A DNA stretch of 60,314 nucleotides from an uncultured Lentisphaeria bacterium (GTDB lineage: Bacteria > Verrucomicrobiota > Lentisphaeria > Victivallales > Victivallaceae): contig CASDQW010000052.1 in NCBI GenBank assembly GCA_949282965.1, positions 1 to 60,314 on the forward strand, written 5' to 3'. The notes under the pieces are model-generated. The model saw only the letters and a list, made by a program, of their open reading frames with translations, had not been told where the DNA came from and searched no databases. Below are positions 18,082 to 26,307 of this stretch, in pieces (the stretch's first letter is position 1; the number at the start of each line of letters is the position of its first letter). The translations under genes were made by a program, and so were the position numbers.

Positions 18082-18770
18082 TCTGCGGAGATCCGGTAGC
18101 CGACGCCGCGGACGGTTTCGATGTGATCCGCCCAGTCGCCGAGTTTCTTGCGCAGATTGACGATGTGCATGTCGATCGCGCGCGCGGTAACCGGATAGTT
18201 GACGCCTTTTACCTTGCGGATGATCTGGTTGCGGGTGAAGACGCGCCCGGGATTGCCGGCGAGCAAAGCGAGGGTGTTGAATTCATCCGGCGTCAGCAGA
18301 AGCGGTTCAGCGTTGATTTGTGCGCAGTGCGTTTCCAGGTCGATCTCCAGCGGGCCGAGGGTAATGGTGCGGCTTTGCGGGGGGGCGTTGTTGCGATTCC
18401 GCAGCCGGGCGGCGATGCGTGCGGCGAGGACCTTGCTGCTGTAGGGTTTGGCAATATAGTCGTCCGCGCCCATTTCGAGTCCGAGAACAATGTCGTTTTC
18501 CTCACCCTTGGCGGTCAGCATGATGATCGGGATAGAGGCGAGGCCGGGCGTGTTTTTCAGACAGCGGCAGACGGTGAGACCGTCGATTTCCGGGAGCATG
18601 ACGTCGAGCAGGATCAGGTCCGGGACGATCCGGGCGGCGAGGGCGAGTCCTTCCTTGCCGTCGCCGGCGCAGAATACCTGCTGATAGCCGTTCATATTGA
18701 GGTTCATTTTCGTCATATCGCGGATGGAGGGATCATCCTCGATCATCAGAATTTTCGGATTGCTGCTCAA
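18078..18770 (-). CDS. Response regulator, OmpR/PhoB family
   Basis: A 230-aa regulator. The receiver domain has the acidic pair in MIEDDPS, the phospho-acceptor Asp56 in LILLDVMLPEIDG, and the conserved Lys in DDYIAKPYSSK. The C-terminal winged helix ends in AIDMHIVNLRKKLGD and IETVRGVGYRI. The chosen start is TTG at 18770, which has GGAG 7 nt upstream and gives a normal family length. The longer open frame to 18836 begins inside the -35 box of the promoter, so it cannot be the translated form. First gene of the regulator-kinase pair. Confidence 0.92.
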   Translation of the reverse strand: MSSNPKILMIEDDPSIRDMTKMNLNMNGYQQVFCAGDGKEGLALAARIVPDLILLDVMLPEIDGLTVCRCLKNTPGLASIPIIMLTAKGEENDIVLGLEMGADDYIAKPYSSKVLAARIAARLRNRNNAPPQSRTITLGPLEIDLETHCAQINAEPLLLTPDEFNTLALLAGNPGRVFTRNQIIRKVKGVNYPVTARAIDMHIVNLRKKLGDWADHIETVRGVGYRISAE

Positions 18771-18807
18771 AATCGTTCTCCAGCGGGAGGCATGTGGTTT
18801 TTTCACT

Positions 18808-18836
18808 ACAATAATTTCAGGTATCCGTTTTGTCAA
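18808..18836 (-). promoter_or_regulatory. Promoter of the response regulator-kinase genes
   Basis: On the minus strand -35 TTGACA at 18831-18836, a 17-bp spacer and -10 TATTGT at 18808-18813. Transcription would start near 18801, about 30 nt before the TTG start codon at 18770. Confidence 0.7.
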
Positions 18837-18927
18837 GCGGCAGGTATGCCCGCGAGGGAGGTTCCGGCGGGTGACGCCGGGCTCCGGGGATGCGGCAGGG
18901 AAAGGCAGACGTCCGGACGGAATCGGG

Positions 18928-19854
18928 TTATGCTTTTGCGCGGTATCCCTGGCGGATCAGCGTGAGGAGGTAATCCAGATTTTCCGCTCCGGCCAGGGTG
19001 ACTTCGTAATCGCCGTTGCCGTGATGTCCGACAGCAGCGACATCGCGGGCGAACCGATAAGGGTCTTCCAGACGGCCGCTTTCCAGATTGATCCATACTT
19101 TCAACGTTTTTTTCAGCAGGGCCACATCGGTGAAGTGGGCGCCGTTCACGGTGAACGAGACATAGAGTTTTGTTGCTTTGACTTCCACGTTGCCGAGCTC
19201 CAGAATTTTTTCGCGGAGCTGTGCGTAGAGCTCCCGGACATGGTCCGGGATTCCCTGCAGCCGGTCGTTTTCCGTATACACGACGACTTCTTTGCCGACG
19301 GTATCGACGGTACTGCCGGCGGCTGATATGGTTTTGATACTTTCGGTAGCGTTGAGTTTCTGAATTTCTTCAAAACGGACGGTCTGGTTGCTGTATTTCC
19401 GGATTTCCCACAGGGAGATCGGCAAATCCTGAAAGTTGATCGCCTCCTTCTGATACGGCGTAAACGACCGGGATATAAACATGACCCGGGACTGCGACCA
19501 GTCCACTTCTACCCGTTTCAGGGTTTTTCCACACTTCTCGTGATATTCCAGAATGAAGTCGGCCTTGTTGTTGAGCATGGCGGCGAGGTAGGCGTAGCCC
19601 TGATCGACCACGCTGAAATGTTTATCCTGCTTGTATTCGATGATGACGAATGCCCGGTTTTTCGCATCGAAAGCAAGGGGGTCGATTCGCAGTTTCTGCG
19701 TTGTTCCGGCGATGGAAAATTCCGAGGTGATGAATTCCAGCCCGAGCAGCAGATCCAGATTTTTCTCTACAAGAGTTTGAATTTCCCGTTCCAATGAAAA
19801 CGGGGATTCCCGTATTACATTCAAGGTCGTCGATTTCAACGAAAAGAGCGCCAT
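18928..19854 (-). CDS. PD-(D/E)XK nuclease-like / DUF5655-like protein
   Basis: A 308-aa cytoplasmic protein. Residues about 60-110 contain LRIDPLAFDAKNRAFVIIEYKQ, which has the D...E-x-K arrangement of PD-(D/E)XK nucleases of the NucS/DUF91 type. The C-terminal third (from about 205, VRELYAQLREKILELG to the end) resembles DUF5655, a small domain often joined to such nuclease domains. The start at 19854 has AAGGA 9 nt upstream; the frame is open to 19956, but that would pass through the promoter. It stands alone between the two-component system and a divergent glycosyltransferase. Function unknown; I would not call it a restriction enzyme without a partner gene. Confidence 0.7.
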   Translation of the reverse strand: MALFSLKSTTLNVIRESPFSLEREIQTLVEKNLDLLLGLEFITSEFSIAGTTQKLRIDPLAFDAKNRAFVIIEYKQDKHFSVVDQGYAYLAAMLNNKADFILEYHEKCGKTLKRVEVDWSQSRVMFISRSFTPYQKEAINFQDLPISLWEIRKYSNQTVRFEEIQKLNATESIKTISAAGSTVDTVGKEVVVYTENDRLQGIPDHVRELYAQLREKILELGNVEVKATKLYVSFTVNGAHFTDVALLKKTLKVWINLESGRLEDPYRFARDVAAVGHHGNGDYEVTLAGAENLDYLLTLIRQGYRAKA

Positions 19855-19894
19855 GGCGTCATTCCTTACGAAAACTGGGTTGCTGCTTTCAGAA

Positions 19895-19923
19895 AAATTA
19901 CAGCTTCGGCGGAGCTTTGTCAA
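19895..19923 (-). promoter_or_regulatory. Promoter of the DUF5655-like gene
   Basis: On the minus strand -35 TTGACA at 19918-19923, a 17-bp spacer and a weak -10 TAATTT at 19895-19900, about 40 nt upstream of the start codon. Confidence 0.5.
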
Positions 19924-20139
19924 ATGCCGGTCAAGCGGTTTCAGGGGAATGTTCACGAAAGCGGATGGTTTGCCCGGGGATTTTGCGGAGAGACCGGATT
20001 GATTTTCCGGGGGGAAATGCTACCTTTAATAGCCGAACCAGGGCCGGAAACAAGAGCAGTGGTGCCGACGCGGTCGCCGTCGGTGGCCCGGATGGTCGCG
20101 ACAAGACGGACCGGACCGATTGGAACAGAAGACGCCGGC

Positions 20140-21303
20140 ATGCAGAAAAGGGTCGATGACGCAGTGGAGAATTCGGAAACAGTAAATACCGGGAATGCAA
20201 AACGACTTTACGCGGTAGTGATTCCGGCCCTGAATCCGGATGCCCGGTTGCTCCGGCTGGTGGATGATTTGCGCCGGATGATGAGCGATTGTCCGGTGAT
20301 TGTCGTGGATGACGGTAGTGGGGCAGGTGCCCGTACCTTTTTTTCCGAGTTGCTTCAACGGCCGGGCGTGACAGTGCTGCATCACCCGGTCAATCGCGGC
20401 AAAGGGGCCGCCTTGAAGACGGCGTTCCGGTTTTTTCTGGCTCATTTTCCAGGGGGAGCGGGCGTCGTCACCGCGGATGCGGATGGTCAGCATTTGCCGG
20501 AGGACATTGCCGCGGTGGCTGCTGAGTCCGCCGCGCATGCCGACGCACTGGTGCTGGGGTGCCGCGAGGTGGCCGGAGCGGCGGCACCGTGGAAGAGCCG
20601 GATCGGCAATGTGTTGACCCGCGGTCTGTTTACCCTGCTCAGCGGTGGTGTCCGTTTGGCGGATACTCAGACTGGATTGCGCGGGATCCCCCGGAGGCTG
20701 CTGGAGACTTTGCTGGAATGTCCCGGGGAGCGCTTCGAATTCGAAACCGCCATGCTGTTTCATGCCCGGGACCGGCGCTTTGGCTTTCGCGAGCAGCGGA
20801 TTGCGACTGTGTATCGGGATGCGAATCGGGAGACGCATTTTGATCCATTCCGGGATTCTGTTCGGATTTACGCCGTTCTTGGCCGGCGGCTTGTGACGCT
20901 GTCGGCAGTGCGGTTCTGTCTCAGTGCGGTGGCTTCAGCGGTGATCGACGTCGGATTGTTTGCGCTGTTGTTCCATATCGTCCTTCCGGCAGCGGGGATT
21001 CCCCGGCTGATCGGGGCGGTGGTGGGCGCGCGCGTGGTGTCTTCTCTGTTCAATTACTGGTGCAATCGCAATGTTGTTTTCCACAATGGAGGGCGGCGGA
21101 GCTGGGATTGGGTTTCGCTGCTGGAGTATTACGAGCTTTGTGCGGTGATTGCGGCGGCATCCTATTGGGGAATCCGGCTGGCGCTTTGGTTGTTTCCGGG
21201 GACGGAAGTGGTGTGGTTGAAGATATTGGTGGACACGGTATTGTTCATCGGGAGTTTTCTGGTGCAGCGGTGGTGGATTTTTCGACCGGGACGTGAGGCC
21301 TGA
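20140..21303 (+). CDS. GT2 glycosyltransferase fused to GtrA-like membrane domain
   Basis: A 387-aa protein. Residues 20-230 form a family 2 glycosyltransferase similar to dolichol/undecaprenyl-phosphate sugar transferases: VVIPALNP, VVDDGSGAG, HHPVNRGKGAALKTAF and the D-x-D-like TADADGQH. RFEFETAMLFHA matches the acceptor loop. Residues about 260-385 form a GtrA-like domain with four membrane helices (for example LSAVRFCLSAVASAVIDV and SSLFNYWCNRNVVF). Such fusions load a sugar on a lipid carrier and move it across the membrane for cell-surface glycan assembly. The start at 20140 is the closest ATG before the domain but has only a weak ribosome site; the frame is open from 19924. Confidence 0.88.
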   Translation: MQKRVDDAVENSETVNTGNAKRLYAVVIPALNPDARLLRLVDDLRRMMSDCPVIVVDDGSGAGARTFFSELLQRPGVTVLHHPVNRGKGAALKTAFRFFLAHFPGGAGVVTADADGQHLPEDIAAVAAESAAHADALVLGCREVAGAAAPWKSRIGNVLTRGLFTLLSGGVRLADTQTGLRGIPRRLLETLLECPGERFEFETAMLFHARDRRFGFREQRIATVYRDANRETHFDPFRDSVRIYAVLGRRLVTLSAVRFCLSAVASAVIDVGLFALLFHIVLPAAGIPRLIGAVVGARVVSSLFNYWCNRNVVFHNGGRRSWDWVSLLEYYELCAVIAAASYWGIRLALWLFPGTEVVWLKILVDTVLFIGSFLVQRWWIFRPGREA

Positions 21304-21351
21304 GGGCCGGGTCCGCCACCAAAATATAAATGAGATGAAATGGTATAGCGC

Positions 21352-22455
21352 ATGACAGGTCGCGATCAGAAGTTCAAAAGCGGAAGAATGCTGGCCCCGC
21401 TTCCGGAATCCCCCCGGCTCCGGCTGCGGGAGATGACGGAAAGGGATCTGCCCGTTCTGGCGGATATGCTTCAGGATCCGGCAGTCACGTACGCCTGGGA
21501 GCGAACCTTTTCCGACCGCGAGGTGCGGGACTGGCTGGAATGCAACCAGGCGCGTTACCGGGAACATGGGTACGGCTACTGGCTGGCCTGCCGGCGGGAG
21601 GACGACGAGGTGGTCGGGCAGATCGGGTTGCTGCCGGAGGAGATCGAAGGCCGGAGACATCTTGGGGTCGGCTGGATGCTGCGCCGGAAATTCATGGGAA
21701 TGGGGTTTGCTGCGGAGGGGGGGCGTGCCTGTCTGGAATACGCATTCCGACGGTTGCGTGCCGGGCGGATCATCGCGGACATCCGGCCCGGGAACCGGGC
21801 CAGCTGCCGGGTGGCGGAGCGGCTCGGGATGATGATTTGCGGGGAATATGACAAGCCGGTGGGAAGCGTGATCATGCCGCATCGACTTTATTATCTTCGT
21901 TCGCCGCTGGTGAAAGTGTGTGCGTATGACCCGTGCTGGCCGCGTCAGTTTGAACAGATGCGGGCGCTGCTGGAGCCGGTGCTGCGGCGGTTCGGCGGGA
22001 CGTTGGAACACGTCGGGAGCACGGCGGTGCCCGGGCTGGCGGCCAAACCGGTGATGGATGTCGATTACATTCCGCCGGATCCGGGATGGACGCCGGAGCT
22101 GGCGGCGGCCTTGCGGGAACGGGGATTTTTTCATCGCGGCGACGGCGGACTGCCGGGGAGAGAGATGTTTACCGAAAGTCTGCAATTGGACTTCCGGCAC
22201 AATTTCTATGTCTGCGTACCGGGCGGGGTGCATCTGCGCAATCACCTGCTGCTGCGGGAGTACCTCCGCCGCCATCCGACGGATGCGGCGCGTTACGGCG
22301 AGGAAAAACGCCGCCTTGCCGCGCTCTACCCGGAAAATGTGGACGCCTATTGCGCCGGAAAATCCGCTCTGCTGGAATCCATGCTCGTTGCCGCCGGTCT
22401 GGATGCGGCATCGGCGGCGGCGATCCGGCGCCTCAATGAGACTCCGGCCGGTTGA
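21352..22455 (+). CDS. GNAT acetyltransferase-GrpB fusion protein
   Basis: A 367-aa two-domain protein. Residues 20-180 are a RimJ/RimL-like GNAT acetyltransferase: PRLRLREMTERDLP at the start, WMLRRKFMGMGFAAEG as the acetyl-CoA loop and NRASCRVAERLGM at the end. Residues about 187-350 are a GrpB/UPF0157 nucleotidyltransferase-fold domain with EHVGSTAVPGLAAKPVMDVDYI. GrpB-type domains are often found beside or joined to cofactor-kinase or acetyltransferase domains, but their function is little known. The ribosome site is weak; ATG 21388 is an alternative. The 3' end overlaps the convergent rfbD gene by 23 bp. Confidence 0.85.
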   Translation: MTGRDQKFKSGRMLAPLPESPRLRLREMTERDLPVLADMLQDPAVTYAWERTFSDREVRDWLECNQARYREHGYGYWLACRREDDEVVGQIGLLPEEIEGRRHLGVGWMLRRKFMGMGFAAEGGRACLEYAFRRLRAGRIIADIRPGNRASCRVAERLGMMICGEYDKPVGSVIMPHRLYYLRSPLVKVCAYDPCWPRQFEQMRALLEPVLRRFGGTLEHVGSTAVPGLAAKPVMDVDYIPPDPGWTPELAAALRERGFFHRGDGGLPGREMFTESLQLDFRHNFYVCVPGGVHLRNHLLLREYLRRHPTDAARYGEEKRRLAALYPENVDAYCAGKSALLESMLVAAGLDAASAAAIRRLNETPAG

Positions 22456-23308
22456 TTCCGCCGCCGAACTCTTCGCGGAGAAATTCGCGCAGCGCATCCC
22501 GCCAGTGCGGCATCGGCGGCAGCCGGTGCAGCCGGAGCATCTGTTTGTCCAGTCGGGAATTGGCCGGGCGGCGTGCCGGGCGCGGAAATTCGGCGCTGGA
22601 ACAGGCTACCAGGGTAACCGGTATTCCGGCCAGGGTGAAAATTTCCCGGGCGAAGTCGTACCAGGTGGTTTCTCCTTCACAGCTCAAATGAAAGGTCCCC
22701 GCCAGTTCCGGACGTGCCAGCAGATCCCGCAACCGTCTGGCCACCGCTGTGGTCGAGGTGGGATTGCCGTGCTGGTCGTTCACCACCCGGATGATCGGAT
22801 GCGGTTCCCGTGCCAGTTTCATCATGGTGTGCACGAAGCTCGGTCCGCCTGCGCCGTACAGCCAGGAGATCCGGGCGATCAGATGATTCGGACAATGGCG
22901 GCGGATCGCTTCCTCGCCCGCAAATTTGCTCCGCCCGTAAACGGTGTTGCCGCCGTCTGCGGGATCGAATTCGGAATACGGACGCTCCAGAGTGCCGTTG
23001 AATACATAATCCGTGGATATGGCAATCAGCCGGACTCCGTGCCGGAAACAGGCCGTTGCCACGTTGCCCGTGCCGACGGCGTTGATGCGGAAAGCGGCCT
23101 CGACTTCGCTTTCGCACCGGTCGACGGCGGTCATGGCCGCGCAATGCACCACCGCGTCCGGTTCTGTCCGCGCCAGAAAACGGTCCCATGCGCCGGCGTC
23201 GGTGATGTCGCATTCCGGCAGATCCGCGATGATCAGTTCATCGTTGCGCCATTGCGACTGGAGGGTTCGGCCCAGCATGCCTTTGCCGCCGGTGATCAGG
23301 ATCTTCAT
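22433..23308 (-). CDS. rfbD: dTDP-4-dehydrorhamnose reductase
   Basis: A 291-aa NADPH-dependent short-chain reductase that performs the last step of dTDP-L-rhamnose synthesis. [16 protein letters not shown] is the Rossmann motif, VHCAAMTAVDRCES and ISTDYVFNG are family signatures, and YGRSKFAGE holds the catalytic Tyr-x3-Lys. The start at 23308 overlaps the rfbC stop as ATGA; the frame extends further upstream without family similarity. Last gene of a four-gene nucleotide-sugar operon. rfbA and rfbB, needed to make its substrate precursor, are not in this operon. Confidence 0.93.
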   Translation of the reverse strand: MKILITGGKGMLGRTLQSQWRNDELIIADLPECDITDAGAWDRFLARTEPDAVVHCAAMTAVDRCESEVEAAFRINAVGTGNVATACFRHGVRLIAISTDYVFNGTLERPYSEFDPADGGNTVYGRSKFAGEEAIRRHCPNHLIARISWLYGAGGPSFVHTMMKLAREPHPIIRVVNDQHGNPTSTTAVARRLRDLLARPELAGTFHLSCEGETTWYDFAREIFTLAGIPVTLVACSSAEFPRPARRPANSRLDKQMLRLHRLPPMPHWRDALREFLREEFGGGINRPESH

Positions 23309-23874
23309 AAGCCGTCCTCCAAATATTCGGCCCGGCGGAACGGCGGATTGCGGCGGTCCTTGTCCGACAGGATCCACGCATCCGGGCGCACCTGCCAGTC
23401 GATGGCGAGATCGGGATCGTCGAAGGCGATGCCGCGTTCATGGCTCGGCATATACGGATTGTCGCACTTGTAGGCGAAGACGGCCTCCCGGCTCAGGATG
23501 GCGAAGCCGTGGGCGAAGCCGCGCGGGATGAACAGCTGCCGCCGGTTTTCCGCGGAGAGTTCCACCCCGAAATGGCGACCGAAGGTGGGGGATCCCCGGC
23601 GAATGTCCACCGCGACGTCCCACACCCGGCCGGAAAGCACCCGGACGAGTTTGGCCTGGGTGTAGGGTGCAGCCTGATAATGCAGTCCGCGCAGGACGCC
23701 GAAGACGGATTTGGATTCATTGTCCTGCACAAAATCGCAATCGATGCCCGCCTCCCGGAACCGGGCCCGGTTCCAGGATTCGAAAAAATATCCGCGCGCA
23801 TCTTCAAAAACGCGCGGTTCCAACAGCAGCAGACCCGGAATATGGCAGGGAATGACGTTCATGATTTCATTCAA
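23305..23874 (-). CDS. rfbC: dTDP-4-dehydrorhamnose 3,5-epimerase
   Basis: A 189-aa cupin-fold epimerase of the dTDP-L-rhamnose pathway. Typical elements are [33 protein letters not shown] with the catalytic His65, [16 protein letters not shown] and [13 protein letters not shown], followed by the Tyr-containing [15 protein letters not shown]. The chosen start overlaps the stop of the UDP-glucose dehydrogenase gene by 4 nt; a second Met four codons in is possible. Its stop overlaps rfbD in the same way, so the three genes are tightly coupled. Confidence 0.94.
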   Translation of the reverse strand: MNEIMNVIPCHIPGLLLLEPRVFEDARGYFFESWNRARFREAGIDCDFVQDNESKSVFGVLRGLHYQAAPYTQAKLVRVLSGRVWDVAVDIRRGSPTFGRHFGVELSAENRRQLFIPRGFAHGFAILSREAVFAYKCDNPYMPSHERGIAFDDPDLAIDWQVRPDAWILSDKDRRNPPFRRAEYLEDGL

Positions 23875-25226
23875 AAGTGCGTGAGGGGTTTCTGTCCGAT
23901 GGGGTAGACGTGGAATCCGATCCGGAACAGCTTTTCCGGATCCAGCAGATTCCGGCCGTCGAAAAGAAACGCGGGTTTCTCCATCCGCTCGAAAATCCGT
24001 TCGTAATCCAGGTCTCGGAAATTTTTCCAGTCGGTCATGATCACCAGTGCGTGGGCGCCTGCGACCGCTTCATAGGGATCCTCGCAGTAGGTGATGTCTC
24101 CCGCGGCGTCTTTCAGATCGATCCGGGCGTTGTCCAGCGCCTGCGGGTCGTGAATGCGGATGCGCGCCCGTTCTTCGAGCAGCTGGCGGCAGACCGCGAT
24201 CGCCGGAGACTCGCGGGTGTCGCCGGTATCCGCCTTGAAGGCGAATCCCAGAATCGCGATTTTCTTGTCGGCCACCGTGTTGAACATCGCCGAAAGCATC
24301 GTCCCCACAAACCGCCGGGCCTGAAAATCATTCATCCGGACCACCTGTTCCCAGTAAGCCGCCACTTCCGGCAAGCCGTAATGTTCACACAGGTAAACCA
24401 GATTGAGAATGTCCTTCTTGAAACAGGAGCCGCCGAATCCGATGCCGGCTTTCAGGAATTTCGGGCCGATGCGGCTGTCGCGGCCGGCGGCGCGGGTGAC
24501 TTCGTCGATGTTCGCACCGGTTTTTTCGCAGAGCGCGGAAATGCTGTTGACCGAGGAAATCCGCTGAGCCAGCAGTGCGTTGGAAACCAGTTTGGTCAGT
24601 TCGCTGGACCACAGATTGGTGGTGATGATCCGTTCGCGCGGCACCCAGTGAGCGTAAATTTGCGCCACTTCCTCGATGGCGGATTCCTCCATGCCGCCGA
24701 TCAGGACCCGGTCCGGATGAAGAAGGTCTTCGATGGCGGTGCCTTCCGCCAGGAATTCCGGATTGGAGACGATCCGGAACTTCAGGCCGCGGGTGTTGGA
24801 GTGCAGCACCCGGCTGAGGGCCTGTGCGGTGCGGACCGGCAGGGTGCTTTTCTCCACGACGATCTTGTCTGAATCGGCGTGTTCAAGAATGCTGCGGGCG
24901 GTTTTTTCCAGATACTGCAGATCCGCCGCTTTGCCCGCGCCCGCGCCGAAAGTCTTGGTCGGCGTGTTGACGGAAACGAAAATGATGTCCGCCGCCTTGA
25001 TCGCCCCCGGAATGTCGGTCGAGTAAAAGAGGTTCCGTCCCCGGCAGCGCCGGACAACCGCTTCCAGGCCGGGCTCGTAAATCGGGAGTTTGTCCGAATT
25101 CCAGGCGGCAATGCGTTGCGCGTTGATGTCCACGACCGTGACCGTGAGATCCGGGCATTGATCGGCGATGACCGCCATGGTCGGGCCGCCGACGTAGCCG
25201 GCGCCGATACAGAGAATCCGTTTCAT
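23871..25226 (-). CDS. ugd: UDP-glucose 6-dehydrogenase, eukaryote-like type
   Basis: A 451-aa enzyme that oxidises UDP-glucose to UDP-glucuronate with [23 protein letters not shown] at the N-terminus and the catalytic stretch [20 protein letters not shown] with Cys268 are closer to the animal/plant enzyme type than to the usual bacterial Ugd. VNTPTKTFG and [11 protein letters not shown] are further family signatures. It follows UDP-xylose synthase by 28 nt; together they convert UDP-glucose to UDP-xylose. A start at 25226 with GGAAGGAA upstream is well supported. Cytoplasmic; product likely used for cell-surface glycans. Confidence 0.93.
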   Translation of the reverse strand: MKRILCIGAGYVGGPTMAVIADQCPDLTVTVVDINAQRIAAWNSDKLPIYEPGLEAVVRRCRGRNLFYSTDIPGAIKAADIIFVSVNTPTKTFGAGAGKAADLQYLEKTARSILEHADSDKIVVEKSTLPVRTAQALSRVLHSNTRGLKFRIVSNPEFLAEGTAIEDLLHPDRVLIGGMEESAIEEVAQIYAHWVPRERIITTNLWSSELTKLVSNALLAQRISSVNSISALCEKTGANIDEVTRAAGRDSRIGPKFLKAGIGFGGSCFKKDILNLVYLCEHYGLPEVAAYWEQVVRMNDFQARRFVGTMLSAMFNTVADKKIAILGFAFKADTGDTRESPAIAVCRQLLEERARIRIHDPQALDNARIDLKDAAGDITYCEDPYEAVAGAHALVIMTDWKNFRDLDYERIFERMEKPAFLFDGRNLLDPEKLFRIGFHVYPIGQKPLTHF

Positions 25227-25254
25227 TCCGCGGAAAAATTCCTTCCTGATCCGA

Positions 25255-26226
25255 TTAAAAATTTCCGTTCTGCGTGCAGAAATCCGGGTCTTCCCGAAGC
25301 AGACGGTCGAAATATTCGATGGTTTTCTTCAATCCTTCCCGTAACGGGGTGGTCGGTTCCCAGCCCAGCAGCCGCCGCGCCTGTGAAATGTCCGGCTGAC
25401 GCTGTTTCGGATCATCCGACGGCAGCGGCATGCGGATCAGCTTCGAACGGGATCCGGTCAACTCCAGAATCGTCTCCGCCAGCTGCAGAATCGTGAATTC
25501 CCCCGGATTGCCGATGTTGACCGGGCCGGTTACCTCGTCGCCGGTTCCCATCATCCGGATCATCGCCTCGATGAGGTCGTCGCGGTAGCAGAAACTGCGT
25601 GTCTGGCTGCCGTCGCCGTAAAGGGTGATGTCCTGATTCCGCAGCGCCTGCAGAATGAAATTGCTGACCACCCGTCCGTCGTGCGGATGCATGCAGGGGC
25701 CGTAGGTGTTGAAGATGCGGACGATCTTGATCCGCAGCGCGCATTGCATGTGGTAACTGCTGAACAGCGTTTCGGCGCAGCGTTTGCCTTCGTCGTAACA
25801 GGACCGCACGCCGATCGGATTGACGTTGCCCCAGTAGGATTCCACCTGCGGGTGGACGGACGGATCGCCGTAAACCTCACTGGTGGAGGCCTGCAGAATT
25901 TTCGCATTCAGACGCTTGGCCAGTCCGAGCATGTTGATGGCGCCGTGAACGCAGGTTTTGACGGTCTGCACCGGGTCCCGCTGGTAATGGATGGGGGAGG
26001 CCGGACAGGCCAGGTTGTAGATTTCGTCGCATTCGACATACAGGGGGAAGGTGATGTCGTGCCGGATGAGTTCAAAACGGGGATTGTCCAGTAAATGATA
26101 GATGTTGCGTTTGGCACCGGTGTAGAAGTTGTCCACACAAATGACTTCGTTGCCCTGTGCCAGCAGTCTTTCACAGAGGTGCGTTCCCAGAAAGCCGCCG
26201 CCGCCCGTAATCAGAATCCGTTTCAT
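25255..26226 (-). CDS. UDP-glucuronate decarboxylase (UDP-xylose synthase)
   Basis: A 323-aa extended short-chain dehydrogenase. [16 protein letters not shown] is the NAD-binding motif, [16 protein letters not shown] and [15 protein letters not shown] are diagnostic of UXS enzymes, and YDEGK holds catalytic Tyr144 and Lys148. [20 protein letters not shown] is also conserved. It decarboxylates UDP-glucuronate made by the next gene, giving UDP-xylose. It is the first gene of the operon, with a strong promoter 45 nt upstream. Confidence 0.93.
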   Translation of the reverse strand: MKRILITGGGGFLGTHLCERLLAQGNEVICVDNFYTGAKRNIYHLLDNPRFELIRHDITFPLYVECDEIYNLACPASPIHYQRDPVQTVKTCVHGAINMLGLAKRLNAKILQASTSEVYGDPSVHPQVESYWGNVNPIGVRSCYDEGKRCAETLFSSYHMQCALRIKIVRIFNTYGPCMHPHDGRVVSNFILQALRNQDITLYGDGSQTRSFCYRDDLIEAMIRMMGTGDEVTGPVNIGNPGEFTILQLAETILELTGSRSKLIRMPLPSDDPKQRQPDISQARRLLGWEPTTPLREGLKKTIEYFDRLLREDPDFCTQNGNF

Positions 26227-26270
26227 GATGTTTCCCGGAATTGCTCTTGCAATGATTCATCTTCTCTATA

Positions 26271-26299
26271 ATAATACATCCATTGCGGTCTTCTGTCAA
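26271..26299 (-). promoter_or_regulatory. Promoter of the nucleotide-sugar operon
   Basis: On the minus strand -35 TTGACA (26294-26299), a 17-bp spacer and -10 TATTAT (26271-26276). It sits in the 81-bp gap behind priA, so the sugar operon has its own start even though priA reads in the same direction. Confidence 0.8.
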
Positions 26300-26307
26300 T
26301 GGTGGGT

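Noticed and set aside
18771..18836. Longer N-terminus for the response regulator
   Set aside because: The extra codons lie over the -35, spacer and -10 of its promoter, and the added residues do not match the receiver domain.
18928..19854. Restriction-modification or defence island
   Set aside because: Only one nuclease-like protein is present; there is no methylase, specificity subunit, toxin or mobile gene nearby.
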